DNA of 31,186 nt, taken from assembly GCA_900545925.1 (NCBI GenBank), contig URAZ01000037.1:1-31186 (forward strand), in the 5' to 3' direction. Below, in pieces: positions 23,272-31,186 of the stretch. The position numbers and the translations under genes are program-made. Origin of the DNA: an uncultured Eubacteriales bacterium. GTDB taxonomy: Bacteria; Bacillota; Clostridia; Oscillospirales; Oscillospiraceae. The notes under the pieces are model-generated. The model was not told where the DNA came from and did no database searches. It was given only the letters and a program-made list of their open reading frames with translations. Position 1 is the first letter of the stretch. Each line of letters begins with the position of its first letter.

Positions 23272-23418
23272 GGCCGACCGTACCAAAGCCTCCTCTTGCC
23301 GCGCCCCGCGCGGTAAGGGGAGGTGGTATTTCCGAAGAAAATGACGGAGGGGATTCGCCGCGAATTTCTGTAAAACCAGTGCAGTTTGCATGGGCGGACA
23401 GAGGCGTCCGCCCCTACA
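23272..23418. repeat. intergenic hairpin-plus-tail repeat between frr and uppS
   Basis: Read leftward it starts TGTAGGGG (23418-23411) and forms the hairpin GGGCGGAC-N6-GTCCGCCC (23392-23413). It continues with ATGCAAACTGCACTGG and TTTTAC, then GCGGCGAAT. The same order of parts is found in the ispG-polC gap. It then extends into a second imperfect inverted repeat (ACCACCTCCCCTT ... AAGAGGAGGCTTTGGT). The stem sequence differs between copies while the 8-6-8 shape is kept. Confidence 0.75.
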
Positions 23419-23443
23419 GAGGGTACGCGTTGGAAACACGCAC

Positions 23444-23995
23444 TCAGATCTCCATCAGTTCCTTTTCCTTCTTGGCACACATCTCGTCGATCTTCTTGAC
23501 GTGCTTGTCGGTGAGGTCCTGGATATCCTTTTCGGCCTTCTTCTGGTCGTCCTCGGTCAGTTCCCCCTTCTTCTGGGCCTTTTTGACGTAGTCAACCGCG
23601 TCGCGGCGGATGTTGCGGACGGCGACCTTGGAATCCTCGGCATATTTGCGGACCTGCTTCGTGAGATCCTTGCGGCGCTCCTCGGTCAGCTGCGGGAAGA
23701 CGAGGCGGATGACGCGGCCGTCATTCTGCGGGTTGATGCCGAGATCCGAGGTCTGGATGGCCTTTTCGATCGCCTTGAGCAGCGACCCGTCCCACGGCTG
23801 GATGACGAGCGTGCGGGGGTCGGGGGAAGAGACGGTGCCGACCTGGTTGATGGGGCTCGGCTGGCCGTAATACTCAACCGTGATGCGGTCGAGCACCTGC
23901 GCGTTGGCGCGGCCTGCGCGCACAGCGGCAAAGTCGGACGCGAGAACGTCGAGCGTTTTTTCCATTTTGCGCTGGAATTCCTTGAGATCTGCCAT
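23444..23995 (-). CDS. frr: ribosome recycling factor
   Basis: A 183-aa factor that, with EF-G, splits post-termination ribosomes. The N-terminal helix (KEFQRKMEKTLDVLASDFAAVRAGRANAQVLD), the beta domain (VQPWD-like VIQPWDGSLLKAIEKAI, then GINPQNDGRVIRLVFPQLTEERRKDL) and the long C-terminal helices are all present. Length is normal. It starts one base after the pyrH stop, with AAAGGAGG inside the end of pyrH, the classical arrangement. Confidence 0.97.
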   Translation of the reverse strand: MADLKEFQRKMEKTLDVLASDFAAVRAGRANAQVLDRITVEYYGQPSPINQVGTVSSPDPRTLVIQPWDGSLLKAIEKAIQTSDLGINPQNDGRVIRLVFPQLTEERRKDLTKQVRKYAEDSKVAVRNIRRDAVDYVKKAQKKGELTEDDQKKAEKDIQDLTDKHVKKIDEMCAKKEKELMEI

Positions 23996-23996
23996 G

Positions 23997-24719
23997 TTAT
24001 AGTTCCTCCTTTACAATCGTGCCGATCGGCTCGCCCATCACGACGCGCAGAATATTCTGCGGGTCTTTGAGTGCGAAGACCTGAACGGGAATATGGTTAT
24101 CCATGGAAAGCGAAGTCGCCGTCGTGTCCATGACGGCCAGATGGCGGGCCAGCACCTCGTCGTAGGTGATGGCGTCGTATTTGACGGCGCTGGGATCCTT
24201 GGCGGGGTCGGCGGAGTAAACGCCGTCGATATTCTTTGCCAGCAGGATCGCGTCGGCGTTAATTTCCGCCGCGCGCAGCACCGCGCCGGTGTCCGTTGAG
24301 AAGAACGGGTTGCCCGTGCCGCAGCCGAAGATCACGACGCGGCCCTTTTCCAGATGCCGGATGGCCTTGGAGCGGATATAGGGCTCTGCGATCTGGTTCA
24401 TGGCGATGGCGGTCTGCACGCGCACCTCCACGCCGCGCTGCTCTAAGCAGTCGGCCACGGCCAGCGCGTTGATGACGGTCGCAAGCATCCCCATGTGGTC
24501 TGCGCGGGTGCGTTCCATCTTGCCGCCGCCGTCTTTGACGCCGCGCCAGAAGTTGCCGCCGCCAACCACGACGCCGACCTGCACGCCGGCCTCAACACAC
24601 TGCCGGATCACATCGCACACCCCGCCGATGACCGCGAAGTCCAGTCCCCGGTGCGCATCGCCCGCAAGGGCTTCGCCGCTGATCTTGAGTAATACTCGTT
24701 TATATTTCGGTTCACGCAT
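23997..24719 (-). CDS. pyrH: UMP kinase
   Basis: A 240-aa amino-acid-kinase-fold enzyme that phosphorylates UMP to UDP with ATP. LLKISGEAL opens the fold. GGGNFWRG is the phosphate-binding loop, and the UMP-binding ALAVADCLE and FGCGTGNPFFSTDT segments follow. The start is ATG 24719 because AAGGAGAG lies ten bases upstream; an in-frame start at 24749 adds residues across that site. It is the first gene in view of the leftward core operon. rpsB and tsf, often upstream in Firmicutes, are not present here; glnS lies divergently instead. Confidence 0.96.
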   Translation of the reverse strand: MREPKYKRVLLKISGEALAGDAHRGLDFAVIGGVCDVIRQCVEAGVQVGVVVGGGNFWRGVKDGGGKMERTRADHMGMLATVINALAVADCLEQRGVEVRVQTAIAMNQIAEPYIRSKAIRHLEKGRVVIFGCGTGNPFFSTDTGAVLRAAEINADAILLAKNIDGVYSADPAKDPSAVKYDAITYDEVLARHLAVMDTTATSLSMDNHIPVQVFALKDPQNILRVVMGEPIGTIVKEEL

Positions 24720-24751
24720 AGTCAGTGATCTCTCCTTTTCGATTCGCATTT

Positions 24752-24779
24752 ATTTTATAATAGATTCGGCGAGTTGAAA
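24752..24779 (-). promoter_or_regulatory. possible promoter of the pyrH operon
   Basis: On the minus strand, TTTCAA (24779-24774) is followed after 16 bases by TAAAAT (24757-24752). The match is moderate and the region is AT-rich, so other pairings are possible. Confidence 0.35.
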
Positions 24780-24850
24780 AGAGGAAAATGCAAATTTCCC
24801 GCATTGTTTTCACTTTTTTCACATTCTGGAAGTCTCCAAGCATTTTTGCA

Positions 24851-24879
24851 TTGCGTTATGGGCGGCAATCGGCTATAAT
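24851..24879 (+). promoter_or_regulatory. glnS promoter
   Basis: TTGCGT (24851-24856) and a perfect TATAAT (24874-24879) are 17 bases apart. The ATG follows at 24920. Confidence 0.75.
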
Positions 24880-24919
24880 GTATAAATTACAGGACATTTC
24901 ATCCGGGAGGATTTTTACT

Positions 24920-26647
<1,728 letters not shown>

Positions 26648-26653
26648 AAAACC

Positions 26654-26694
26654 GACCGCGCACCGCATTTTACGGTGCGCGGTCTTTTCGTTTT
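26654..26694. terminator. bidirectional terminator between glnS and the metalloregulator gene
   Basis: A 12-bp perfect stem (GACCGCGCACCG at 26654-26665 with 26673-26684) has a 7-base loop. TTTTCGTTTT follows on the right and an A-run lies on the left. It serves both convergent genes. Confidence 0.88.
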
Positions 26695-27070
26695 ACTGCA
26701 GTTCCTTCTGTCTTGCGACGTGGTCGCAGATGGCTGCAAAGGTCTTTTCGCTCAGGTCATGCTCGACCTTGCAGGCGTCCTCCCGCGCGGTCTTTTCATC
26801 GACGCCGATCCGCATAAAAAACTCCGTCAGCGTCTTGTGCCGGGTATAGATCCGGTCCGCGATCTCCATGCCGCTTTCGGTCAGTGTAATCAGCCCGTCG
26901 CGATCCATGGTGATAAAGCCGTTCTGTTTTAACTGTTTGGTCGCGTAGGTGACGCTGGGCTTCGTCACGCCGAGATGCTCCGCAACATCAATGGAGCGGA
27001 CGTATCCGTGCTGTTCCTTCATCATCAGCATGGCTTCCAGGTAATCCTCTGCCGCTCTGTGTACACTCAC
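26693..27070 (-). CDS. DtxR/MntR-family metal-dependent repressor
   Basis: A 125-aa metalloregulator made of the winged helix (about 1-65: AAEDYLEAML, SIDVAEHLGVTKPSVTYATKQL) and the dimerisation/metal-binding domain (about 66-125: RHKTLTEFFMRIGVDEKTAREDACKVEHDLSEKTF). There is no SH3-like third domain, as in MntR-like members. It is divergent from the feo operon, whose promoter carries GGTTAG-type inverted repeats, so iron-dependent repression of feo is the natural role. Manganese specificity cannot be excluded. I chose GTG 27070, where homology-like sequence begins; a TTG at 27136 would add 22 residues that do not resemble the family and overlap a likely promoter. Confidence 0.85.
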   Translation of the reverse strand: MSVHRAAEDYLEAMLMMKEQHGYVRSIDVAEHLGVTKPSVTYATKQLKQNGFITMDRDGLITLTESGMEIADRIYTRHKTLTEFFMRIGVDEKTAREDACKVEHDLSEKTFAAICDHVARQKELQ

Positions 27071-27097
27071 AGCAAATTGCACCAACCTTTCGTTGAA

Positions 27098-27127
27098 ATT
27101 ATCTTCTACACTAACACACTTAACCAA
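27098..27127 (-). promoter_or_regulatory. possible promoter of the DtxR-family gene
   Basis: On the minus strand, TTGGTT (27127-27122) and GATAAT (27103-27098) are 18 bases apart. A start of transcription here would exclude the longer TTG-initiated reading frame. Confidence 0.4.
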
Positions 27128-27161
27128 AAAAAGCAAGCAAACTTTTTTTCGTTCAAACCTA

Positions 27162-27190
27162 TTGACAAGAAAGGTTAGACGTGTTAAACT
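27162..27190 (+). promoter_or_regulatory. feo operon promoter
   Basis: Consensus TTGACA (27162-27167) and TAAACT (27185-27190) are 17 bases apart. The spacer contains the half-site AAAGGTTAGAC. The first feoA starts about 100 bases downstream. Confidence 0.75.
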
Positions 27191-27218
27191 GTTGGCTGGT
27201 TAGGGGGGTCTAACCTTT
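27170..27218. promoter_or_regulatory. GGTTAG/CTAACC operator cluster, candidate iron box
   Basis: AAAGGTTAGAC (27170-27180) is the exact reverse complement of GTCTAACCTTT (27208-27218). A tighter palindrome, GGTTAG-N6-CTAACC, lies at 27198-27215, and a further GGTTAGCC is at 27232. The first half-site is inside the promoter spacer and the palindrome is over the expected transcription start. The motif resembles DtxR/IdeR-type boxes, and a gene for that family is adjacent. Confidence 0.65.
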
Positions 27219-27242
27219 GCTTTTTCCTATTGGTTAGCCTGC

Positions 27243-27258
27243 CTTAATTGCAATTAAG
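27243..27258. repeat. 16-bp perfect palindrome in the feo leader
   Basis: CTTAATTGCAATTAAG is perfectly self-complementary. It lies in the expected 5' untranslated region, 38 bases before the first feoA start. It is AT-rich and could bind a second regulator. Confidence 0.55.
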
Positions 27259-27296
27259 CAGCTTGAATTACAGACAGACAGGGGGCGCAGGATTTG

Positions 27297-27506
27297 ATGC
27301 CGCTTACACTCGCAGCAGCCGGTGAAGAAAACATTATCCGAAAGGTCGGCGGAAACCCGGAGGTCAAAAAGCATCTGGAGGATTTGGGCTTCGTTGCAGG
27401 CGATACCGTTACGATCGTTTCCAGCCTGAATGGAAACGTGATTGTAAAAGTCAAGGAAACACGCGTGGCGATCAGTGAAGAGATGGCCCGTAAAATCATG
27501 GTTTAA
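27297..27506 (+). CDS. feoA: FeoA-domain protein (first copy)
   Basis: A 69-aa SH3-like beta-barrel protein of the FeoA family, thought to support FeoB-dependent Fe2+ uptake in the cytoplasm. The core pattern is RKVGGNPEVKKHLEDLGFVAGDTVTIVS, then NVIVKVKETRVAISEEMARKIMV. It starts at ATG 27297 just after an in-frame TTG, with a modest CAGGA site. It is the first gene of the operon, 12 bases before a second FeoA. The two copies differ clearly, so they are not a recent duplication. Confidence 0.9.
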   Translation: MPLTLAAAGEENIIRKVGGNPEVKKHLEDLGFVAGDTVTIVSSLNGNVIVKVKETRVAISEEMARKIMV

Positions 27507-27518
27507 GGAGAGAAGAAC

Positions 27519-27740
27519 ATGAAAACGTTGAAGGACGCAAAAATCGGCGATACCGTCAAGGTCGTCAAGCTCCACGGCGAAGGCCCTATCAAGCGCCGGA
27601 TCATGGACATGGGTATCACCAAGGGCACCGAGGTTTATATCCGCAAGGTTGCACCGCTTGGCGATCCGATGGAGGTCACGGTCCGCGGCTATGAGCTGAG
27701 CCTGCGGAAGGCTGACACCGAAATGATCGAAATTGCATAA
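27519..27740 (+). CDS. feoA: FeoA-domain protein (second copy)
   Basis: A 73-aa FeoA protein with the standard layout: LKDAKIGDTVKVVKLHGEGPIKRRIMDMGITKGTEVYIRK, then APLGDPMEVTVRGYELSLRKADTEMIEI. It is closer to the textbook FeoA pattern (MG-I-GT, PLGDP, VRG-LSLR) than the first copy. GGAGAGAAG precedes the ATG. feoB follows after 26 bases. Two FeoA genes before feoB are common in clostridia. Confidence 0.93.
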   Translation: MKTLKDAKIGDTVKVVKLHGEGPIKRRIMDMGITKGTEVYIRKVAPLGDPMEVTVRGYELSLRKADTEMIEIA

Positions 27741-27766
27741 AGAATCTGGTCAAAAGGAGCAGGAAG

Positions 27767-30265
27767 ATGGAAAAACAGATCAAAATTGCCCTTGCGGGCA
27801 ACCCGAACAGCGGTAAAACCACGCTGTTCAACGCGCTGACCGGTTCGAACCAGTTCGTCGGCAACTGGCCGGGCGTCACGGTCGAAAAGAAGGAAGGCAA
27901 GCTGAAAAAGCACGACGACGTCGTGATCATGGACCTTCCCGGTATTTATTCTCTGTCCCCCTACACGCTCGAAGAGGTCGTCTCCCGTAACTACCTGATC
28001 ACCGAGCGCCCCGACGCGATTCTGAACATCGTCGACGGCACGAACCTTGAGCGTAACCTCTACCTCACCACACAGCTGACCGAGCTTGGCATCCCGGTCG
28101 TCGTGGCGATCAACATGATGGACGTCGTCAAGAAGAACGGAGACCAGATCAACATCAAGGAGCTGTCCCGTCAGCTGGGCTGCCCTGTTCTGGAGATCTC
28201 CGCTCTGAAGGGCACAGGCATTATGGAAGCCGCGGAAGCAGCCGTCAAGGCCGCTGCAGGCCCCCACACCGAGCCGCAGCACACCTTCTCCGGCCCGGTC
28301 GAGCACGCCATCGCGCACATCGAAGAGGCTGTTCTGCATGACAAGCCCGCTGCGCAGCAGCGCTGGTATGCCATCAAGATCTTCGAGCGTGACGATAAGG
28401 TACTCGAACAGCTGAGCATCCCCGCAGACGTCATGAAGCACATCGAGGCGGACATCAAGGCCGCTGAGACGGAGCTGGACGACGATGCAGAGTCCATCAT
28501 CACCAACGAGCGCTATGTGTACATCGCGCAGGTCATCAAGAGCTGCTACAAGAAAAAGAGCGCCGGTAAGCTTTCCAGCTCCGACAAGATCGATAAGATC
28601 GTCACCAACCGCTGGCTGGGCCTGCCGATCTTCGCAGCTGTCATGTTCATCGTGTACTGGGTCGCCATGGTCGGCGTCGGCGCACCGGCAACGGACTGGG
28701 CGAACGACGGCCTGTTCGGCGACGGCTGGCACCTGCTCGGCATTGGCTCCTCCGCTTATAACGACGCAGCTGACGAATACGCTGCCGCAAGCGACGCGAT
28801 CAGCGGCTACTATGAGCTTGACACCGAAGCCGAAGACTTCGATGCTGACGCGGCTCTGGCTGAGATGAAGGCCGTGACCGCCGATTCTGAAAGCACGACC
28901 ATCGAGGTCGAGGACGAAGAAACCCTTGCCCTCAATGATATGACAGTCTATTATGATTCCATCCCCGACGACGCAGACGAAGAGACTACGATCGGCATGA
29001 CCTATGTTGATGCTGTCAGCTACTTTGAGGAGAACGGTTTTGACGAGCCCGATCCCGCTGACTACGGCGTTTGGGTCCCCGGTGTTCCAGTTCTGATCGG
29101 CAATCTGCTCGACGCGTGCAACGTTCCCGAAGACGGCTGGCTGCACGGCCTGATCCTCGACGGCATCGTCGCCGGTGTCGGCGCAGTTCTCGGCTTCGTG
29201 CCGCAGATGCTCGTTCTGTTCCTCATGCTGGCCTTCCTCGAAGCGTGCGGCTACATGGCCCGTATCGCCTTCGTTCTGGACCGTATCTTCCGTAAGTTCG
29301 GCCTGTCCGGCAAGTCCTTCATCCCGATGCTTATCGGTACCGGCTGCGGCATTCCGGGCGTTATGGCTTCGCGTACCATAGAAAATGAACGTGACCGCCG
29401 TATGACGATCATGACCACCACCTTCATCCCCTGCGGCGCAAAGGTGCCGTTCATCGGCATGATCGCCGGCGCTCTGTTCGGCGGCAGCGCATGGGTCTCC
29501 ACCTCCGCATACTTCATCGGCATGGCCGCCATCATCATTTCCGGCATCATGCTGAAGAAGACCAAGATGTTCTCCGGCGATCCTGCTCCGTTCGTTATGG
29601 AGCTGCCCGCGTATCACTGGCCGACCCTCGGCAACGTGCTGCGCAGTATGTGGGAGCGCGGCTGGTCCTTCATCAAGAAGGCCGGTACGATCATCCTTCT
29701 GTCCACCATCTTCGTCTGGTTCACCACCTACTTCGGCTGGGCCGAGGACGGCTTCCGGATGCTCTCTGACGAAGAGATCAACTACTCCATCCTCGCCAAG
29801 ATCGGCGGCGCCATCGCCTGGATCTTCGCTCCGCTCGGCTGGGGCAACTGGCAGGCAGTTGTTGCCTCCATCACCGGCCTTGTCGCCAAGGAGAACATCG
29901 TCGGCACGCTCGGCATCCTCTATGGCGGCGGCGACGGCACGGTCTATCAGAACCTTGCAAGCGCCTTCAACGGCATCACCGGCTACTCCTTCCTGGTCTT
30001 CAACCTTCTGTGTGCTCCGTGCTTCGCGGCCATCGGCGCCATCAAGCGCGAGATGAACAGCCAGAAGTGGACCTGGTTCGCAATCGGCTATCAGTGCGGC
30101 TTCGCGTATGCAATTGCCCTCATGGTCAACCAGTTCGGCGCTCTGCTCACCGGCAGCGGCAATGTCCTCGGCGTGATCGTCGGCGTAGCCCTGCTCGCAG
30201 TCATCGTTTATATGCTTGTCAAGCCCTATAAGGAAGCTACCAAGCTGACCACGAAGATCAAGTAA
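27767..30265 (+). CDS. feoB: ferrous iron transporter B with a large acidic external insert
   Basis: An 832-aa Fe2+ transporter of the cytoplasmic membrane. The G domain has G1 GNPNSGKT (11-18), G2 Thr38, G3 DLPG (56-59), G4 NMMD (116-119) and G5 SAL (145-147). A helical GDI-like region runs to about 280. The first membrane helix is near 286-306 and the Gate/FeoB_C parts follow from about 465, including GCGIPGVMASRTIENERDRR and PCGAKVPF. Between the first and second helices lies an extra segment (about 325-437). Residues 331-430 contain 32 Asp/Glu but one Lys/Arg by my count. By FeoB topology it should face outward. AGGAGCAGGAAG precedes the ATG. Confidence 0.96.
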   Translation: MEKQIKIALAGNPNSGKTTLFNALTGSNQFVGNWPGVTVEKKEGKLKKHDDVVIMDLPGIYSLSPYTLEEVVSRNYLITERPDAILNIVDGTNLERNLYLTTQLTELGIPVVVAINMMDVVKKNGDQINIKELSRQLGCPVLEISALKGTGIMEAAEAAVKAAAGPHTEPQHTFSGPVEHAIAHIEEAVLHDKPAAQQRWYAIKIFERDDKVLEQLSIPADVMKHIEADIKAAETELDDDAESIITNERYVYIAQVIKSCYKKKSAGKLSSSDKIDKIVTNRWLGLPIFAAVMFIVYWVAMVGVGAPATDWANDGLFGDGWHLLGIGSSAYNDAADEYAAASDAISGYYELDTEAEDFDADAALAEMKAVTADSESTTIEVEDEETLALNDMTVYYDSIPDDADEETTIGMTYVDAVSYFEENGFDEPDPADYGVWVPGVPVLIGNLLDACNVPEDGWLHGLILDGIVAGVGAVLGFVPQMLVLFLMLAFLEACGYMARIAFVLDRIFRKFGLSGKSFIPMLIGTGCGIPGVMASRTIENERDRRMTIMTTTFIPCGAKVPFIGMIAGALFGGSAWVSTSAYFIGMAAIIISGIMLKKTKMFSGDPAPFVMELPAYHWPTLGNVLRSMWERGWSFIKKAGTIILLSTIFVWFTTYFGWAEDGFRMLSDEEINYSILAKIGGAIAWIFAPLGWGNWQAVVASITGLVAKENIVGTLGILYGGGDGTVYQNLASAFNGITGYSFLVFNLLCAPCFAAIGAIKREMNSQKWTWFAIGYQCGFAYAIALMVNQFGALLTGSGNVLGVIVGVALLAVIVYMLVKPYKEATKLTTKIK

Positions 30266-30280
30266 TCAATTTTTCACGGA

Positions 30281-30309
30281 GCAAGACCGCATGGGATATG
30301 CGGTCTTGC
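30281..30309 (+). terminator. hairpin after feoB, probable partial terminator
   Basis: A 12-bp perfect stem (GCAAGACCGCAT at 30281-30292 with 30298-30309) has a 5-base loop and follows the feoB stop by 15 bases. Only TT follows, so it is more likely to reduce or protect transcripts than to stop them fully. Confidence 0.5.
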
Positions 30310-30342
30310 TTCCGGCAAACAGCGAGTAAAGGAGTGATTCTC

Positions 30343-30516
30343 ATGCTTGCATGGATCGCACAAAATCTTGGAACGATCCTTATTTCAGCCGTTCTGCTTG
30401 TCATTGTTATCGCAATCGTGCGCTATCTGATCCGGCAGAAGAAACAGGGAAAAAGCTCCTGCGGCGCGGGCTGCGCGCACTGCGCAAATGCGGGCTGCTG
30501 CCACCATCAGCAATAA
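30343..30516 (+). CDS. FeoB-associated Cys-rich membrane protein
   Basis: A 57-aa protein with one membrane helix (about 9-28: GTILISAVLLVIVIAIVRYL), a basic stretch (RQKKQGK) and a short cysteine tail with Cys40, 44, 47, 52 and 53 and a His pair. This is the layout of the small FeoB-associated Cys-rich proteins found after feoB in Firmicutes. The tail may take Fe2+ from the transporter on the cytoplasmic side; this is inference from topology and context. AAAGGAGTG precedes the ATG. Confidence 0.85.
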   Translation: MLAWIAQNLGTILISAVLLVIVIAIVRYLIRQKKQGKSSCGAGCAHCANAGCCHHQQ

Positions 30517-30531
30517 CGGAGGGTCTGCATC

Positions 30532-30786
30532 ATGTATCAAACAACGCTTAAAATCGACGGCATGATGTGCGGCATGTGCGAATCGCACATCAACGACACC
30601 ATCCGCAAGGCTGCGCCCGTCAAAAAGGTCACGTCGTCACATACAAAGGGTGAGGCCGTCGTTCTGACCGACGAGCCGCTGGACATCGAGGTCGTCAAGG
30701 CTGCCGTCCACGCGACCGGCTACGAGGTCACAGACGCGTCCAGCGTGCCCTACGAAAAAAAGAAGTTCTCCCTTTTCAAGAAGTAA
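30532..30786 (+). CDS. heavy-metal-associated (HMA) domain protein
   Basis: An 84-aa CopZ-like ferredoxin-fold metallochaperone. The metal motif is GMMCGMCESH (M-x-C-x2-C type with an additional Met). The basic, Lys-rich C-terminus is YEKKKFSLFKK. It starts 15 bases after the Cys-rich gene, with ACGGAGGG upstream, as the last gene of the feo operon. HMA proteins usually carry copper; location here suggests a role linked to iron uptake or metal cross-talk, which is inference. A strong terminator follows. Confidence 0.85.
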   Translation: MYQTTLKIDGMMCGMCESHINDTIRKAAPVKKVTSSHTKGEAVVLTDEPLDIEVVKAAVHATGYEVTDASSVPYEKKKFSLFKK

Positions 30787-30807
30787 TTCCACTTTTCCCC
30801 TATTGCG

Positions 30808-30846
30808 AAAAACCGTTCTGTCCCCATGCCGGCAGAACGGTTTTTC
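30808..30846 (+). terminator. feo operon terminator
   Basis: A 13-bp perfect stem (AAAAACCGTTCTG at 30808-30820 with 30833-30845) has a 12-base loop and ends in TTTTT. It follows the HMA gene by 21 bases. Confidence 0.88.
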
Positions 30847-30852
30847 ATAAAG

Positions 30853-30880
30853 CAGGCCCGCCGGTTTCCCGGCGGGCCTG
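30853..30880. repeat. second GC-rich hairpin after the feo operon
   Basis: A 12-bp perfect stem (CAGGCCCGCCGG at 30853-30864 with 30869-30880) has a 4-base loop. There is no T-run. It lies between the feo terminator and the insertion-sequence promoter, possibly shielding one from the other. Confidence 0.55.
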
Positions 30881-30919
30881 TGCAGCCTGTCAAAAAAGCC
30901 CCAAAAGTGTCTCGAGATC

Positions 30920-30928
30920 TGGTATAAT
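30920..30928 (+). promoter_or_regulatory. extended -10 promoter of the transposase gene
   Basis: TGG followed directly by a perfect TATAAT (30923-30928) is an extended -10 element, which can work without a -35 box. No good -35 box is present. The ATG follows at 30951. Confidence 0.6.
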
Positions 30929-30950
30929 AGAGAAAAAGCGAGGAGCGGAA

Positions 30951-31186
30951 ATGGAAGAACGAAGAAAAGATGCACGGCGGGAGCCGGTGATCGTGGATCT
31001 GGAGGCGCTGGTGCCGGAGGATCATCTGCTGCGGAAGATCGAAAGGGTCATGGATTACGAGTGGCTGTATGCGCTGCTGTCGCCATATTACTGCCATGAC
31101 AACGGCCGCCCGGGGATCGACCCGGTGGTACTGATCAAGATGGTGCTGATCCAGCACCTGTTCGGGATCGCGTCGCTGCGGCAGAC
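30951..31186 (+). CDS. IS1182/IS5-type transposase, N-terminal part (cut by the window edge)
   Basis: The frame from ATG 30951 (GAGGAGCGG upstream) is open to the window end, giving 78 codons. The opening VDLEALVPEDHLLRKIERVMD, then LYALLSPYYCHDNGRPGIDPVVLIKMVLIQHLFGI, is the DUF772 N-terminal domain of IS1182-family transposases. The catalytic DDE residues would lie beyond the window. The left terminal repeat of the element should lie in about 30880-30920, but I could not define it without its partner. Confidence 0.85.
   Translation, partial: MEERRKDARREPVIVDLEALVPEDHLLRKIERVMDYEWLYALLSPYYCHDNGRPGIDPVVLIKMVLIQHLFGIASLRQ

Noticed and set aside
27689..29617. A 642-codon frame on the minus strand opposite feoB
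   Set aside because: Antisense shadow of feoB with no domains. It also overlaps the second feoA.

Overview
The window looks like chromosome of a GC-rich gut Clostridium relative, most likely in the Oscillospirales (Oscillospiraceae/Faecalibacterium-like). The reasons are a Gram-positive PolC with the pyrH-frr-uppS-cdsA-dxr-rseP-ispG-polC gene order, a FeoA-FeoA-FeoB-Cys-rich-HMA iron cassette, a glutaminyl-tRNA synthetase, and a DUF6017-type replication gene seen on clostridial conjugative elements. The genus is inference. No rRNA, tRNA or CRISPR array was seen.

Left accessory region (1-5.9 kb). A mobile-element helix-turn-helix/DUF6017 gene (173-1048, +) abuts a convergent, visibly AT-richer block read leftward: response regulator, DeoR-type repressor, pentose-phosphate-epimerase-like enzyme and zinc sugar-alcohol dehydrogenase. 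This looks like a small carbohydrate (probably hexitol-phosphate or ketose-phosphate) module. A terminator separates the two regulators from the two enzymes. The enzymes have their own promoter, with a tandem 12-bp direct repeat just upstream of it. The block begins 11 bases after a WYL-domain regulator, which is divergent from a small XRE regulator.

Middle region (5.9-13.9 kb). A leftward cluster holds an unknown 198-aa protein, an HD-domain phosphohydrolase, a 98-aa membrane protein and an ArsB/NhaD-type transporter. Back-to-back with it, from adjacent promoters, a MalT-like LuxR regulator is read rightward. It is followed, after a terminator-like hairpin, by a large acidic lipoprotein and a 61-aa two-helix membrane protein. 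A 550-base stretch then holds no confident gene but several strong hairpins and a possible 51-aa ORF.

Core operon (13.9-24.7 kb, leftward). pyrH, frr, uppS, cdsA, dxr, rseP, ispG and polC link nucleotide supply, ribosome recycling, isoprenoid/undecaprenyl and phospholipid synthesis, site-2 proteolysis and replication. Two intergenic gaps (frr-uppS and ispG-polC) carry members of one hairpin-plus-tail repeat family whose stem sequences differ but keep the same 8-6-8 geometry.

Right region (24.7-31.2 kb). glnS is followed by a bidirectional terminator and a leftward DtxR-family metalloregulator. Divergent from that regulator is a ferrous-iron operon: feoA, feoA, feoB, a Cys-rich FeoB-associated membrane peptide and an HMA-domain protein. 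The feo promoter has a GGTTAG-type operator in its spacer. FeoB carries an unusual ~100-residue, very acidic segment predicted to lie outside the cell. The window ends inside an IS1182/IS5-type transposase gene.
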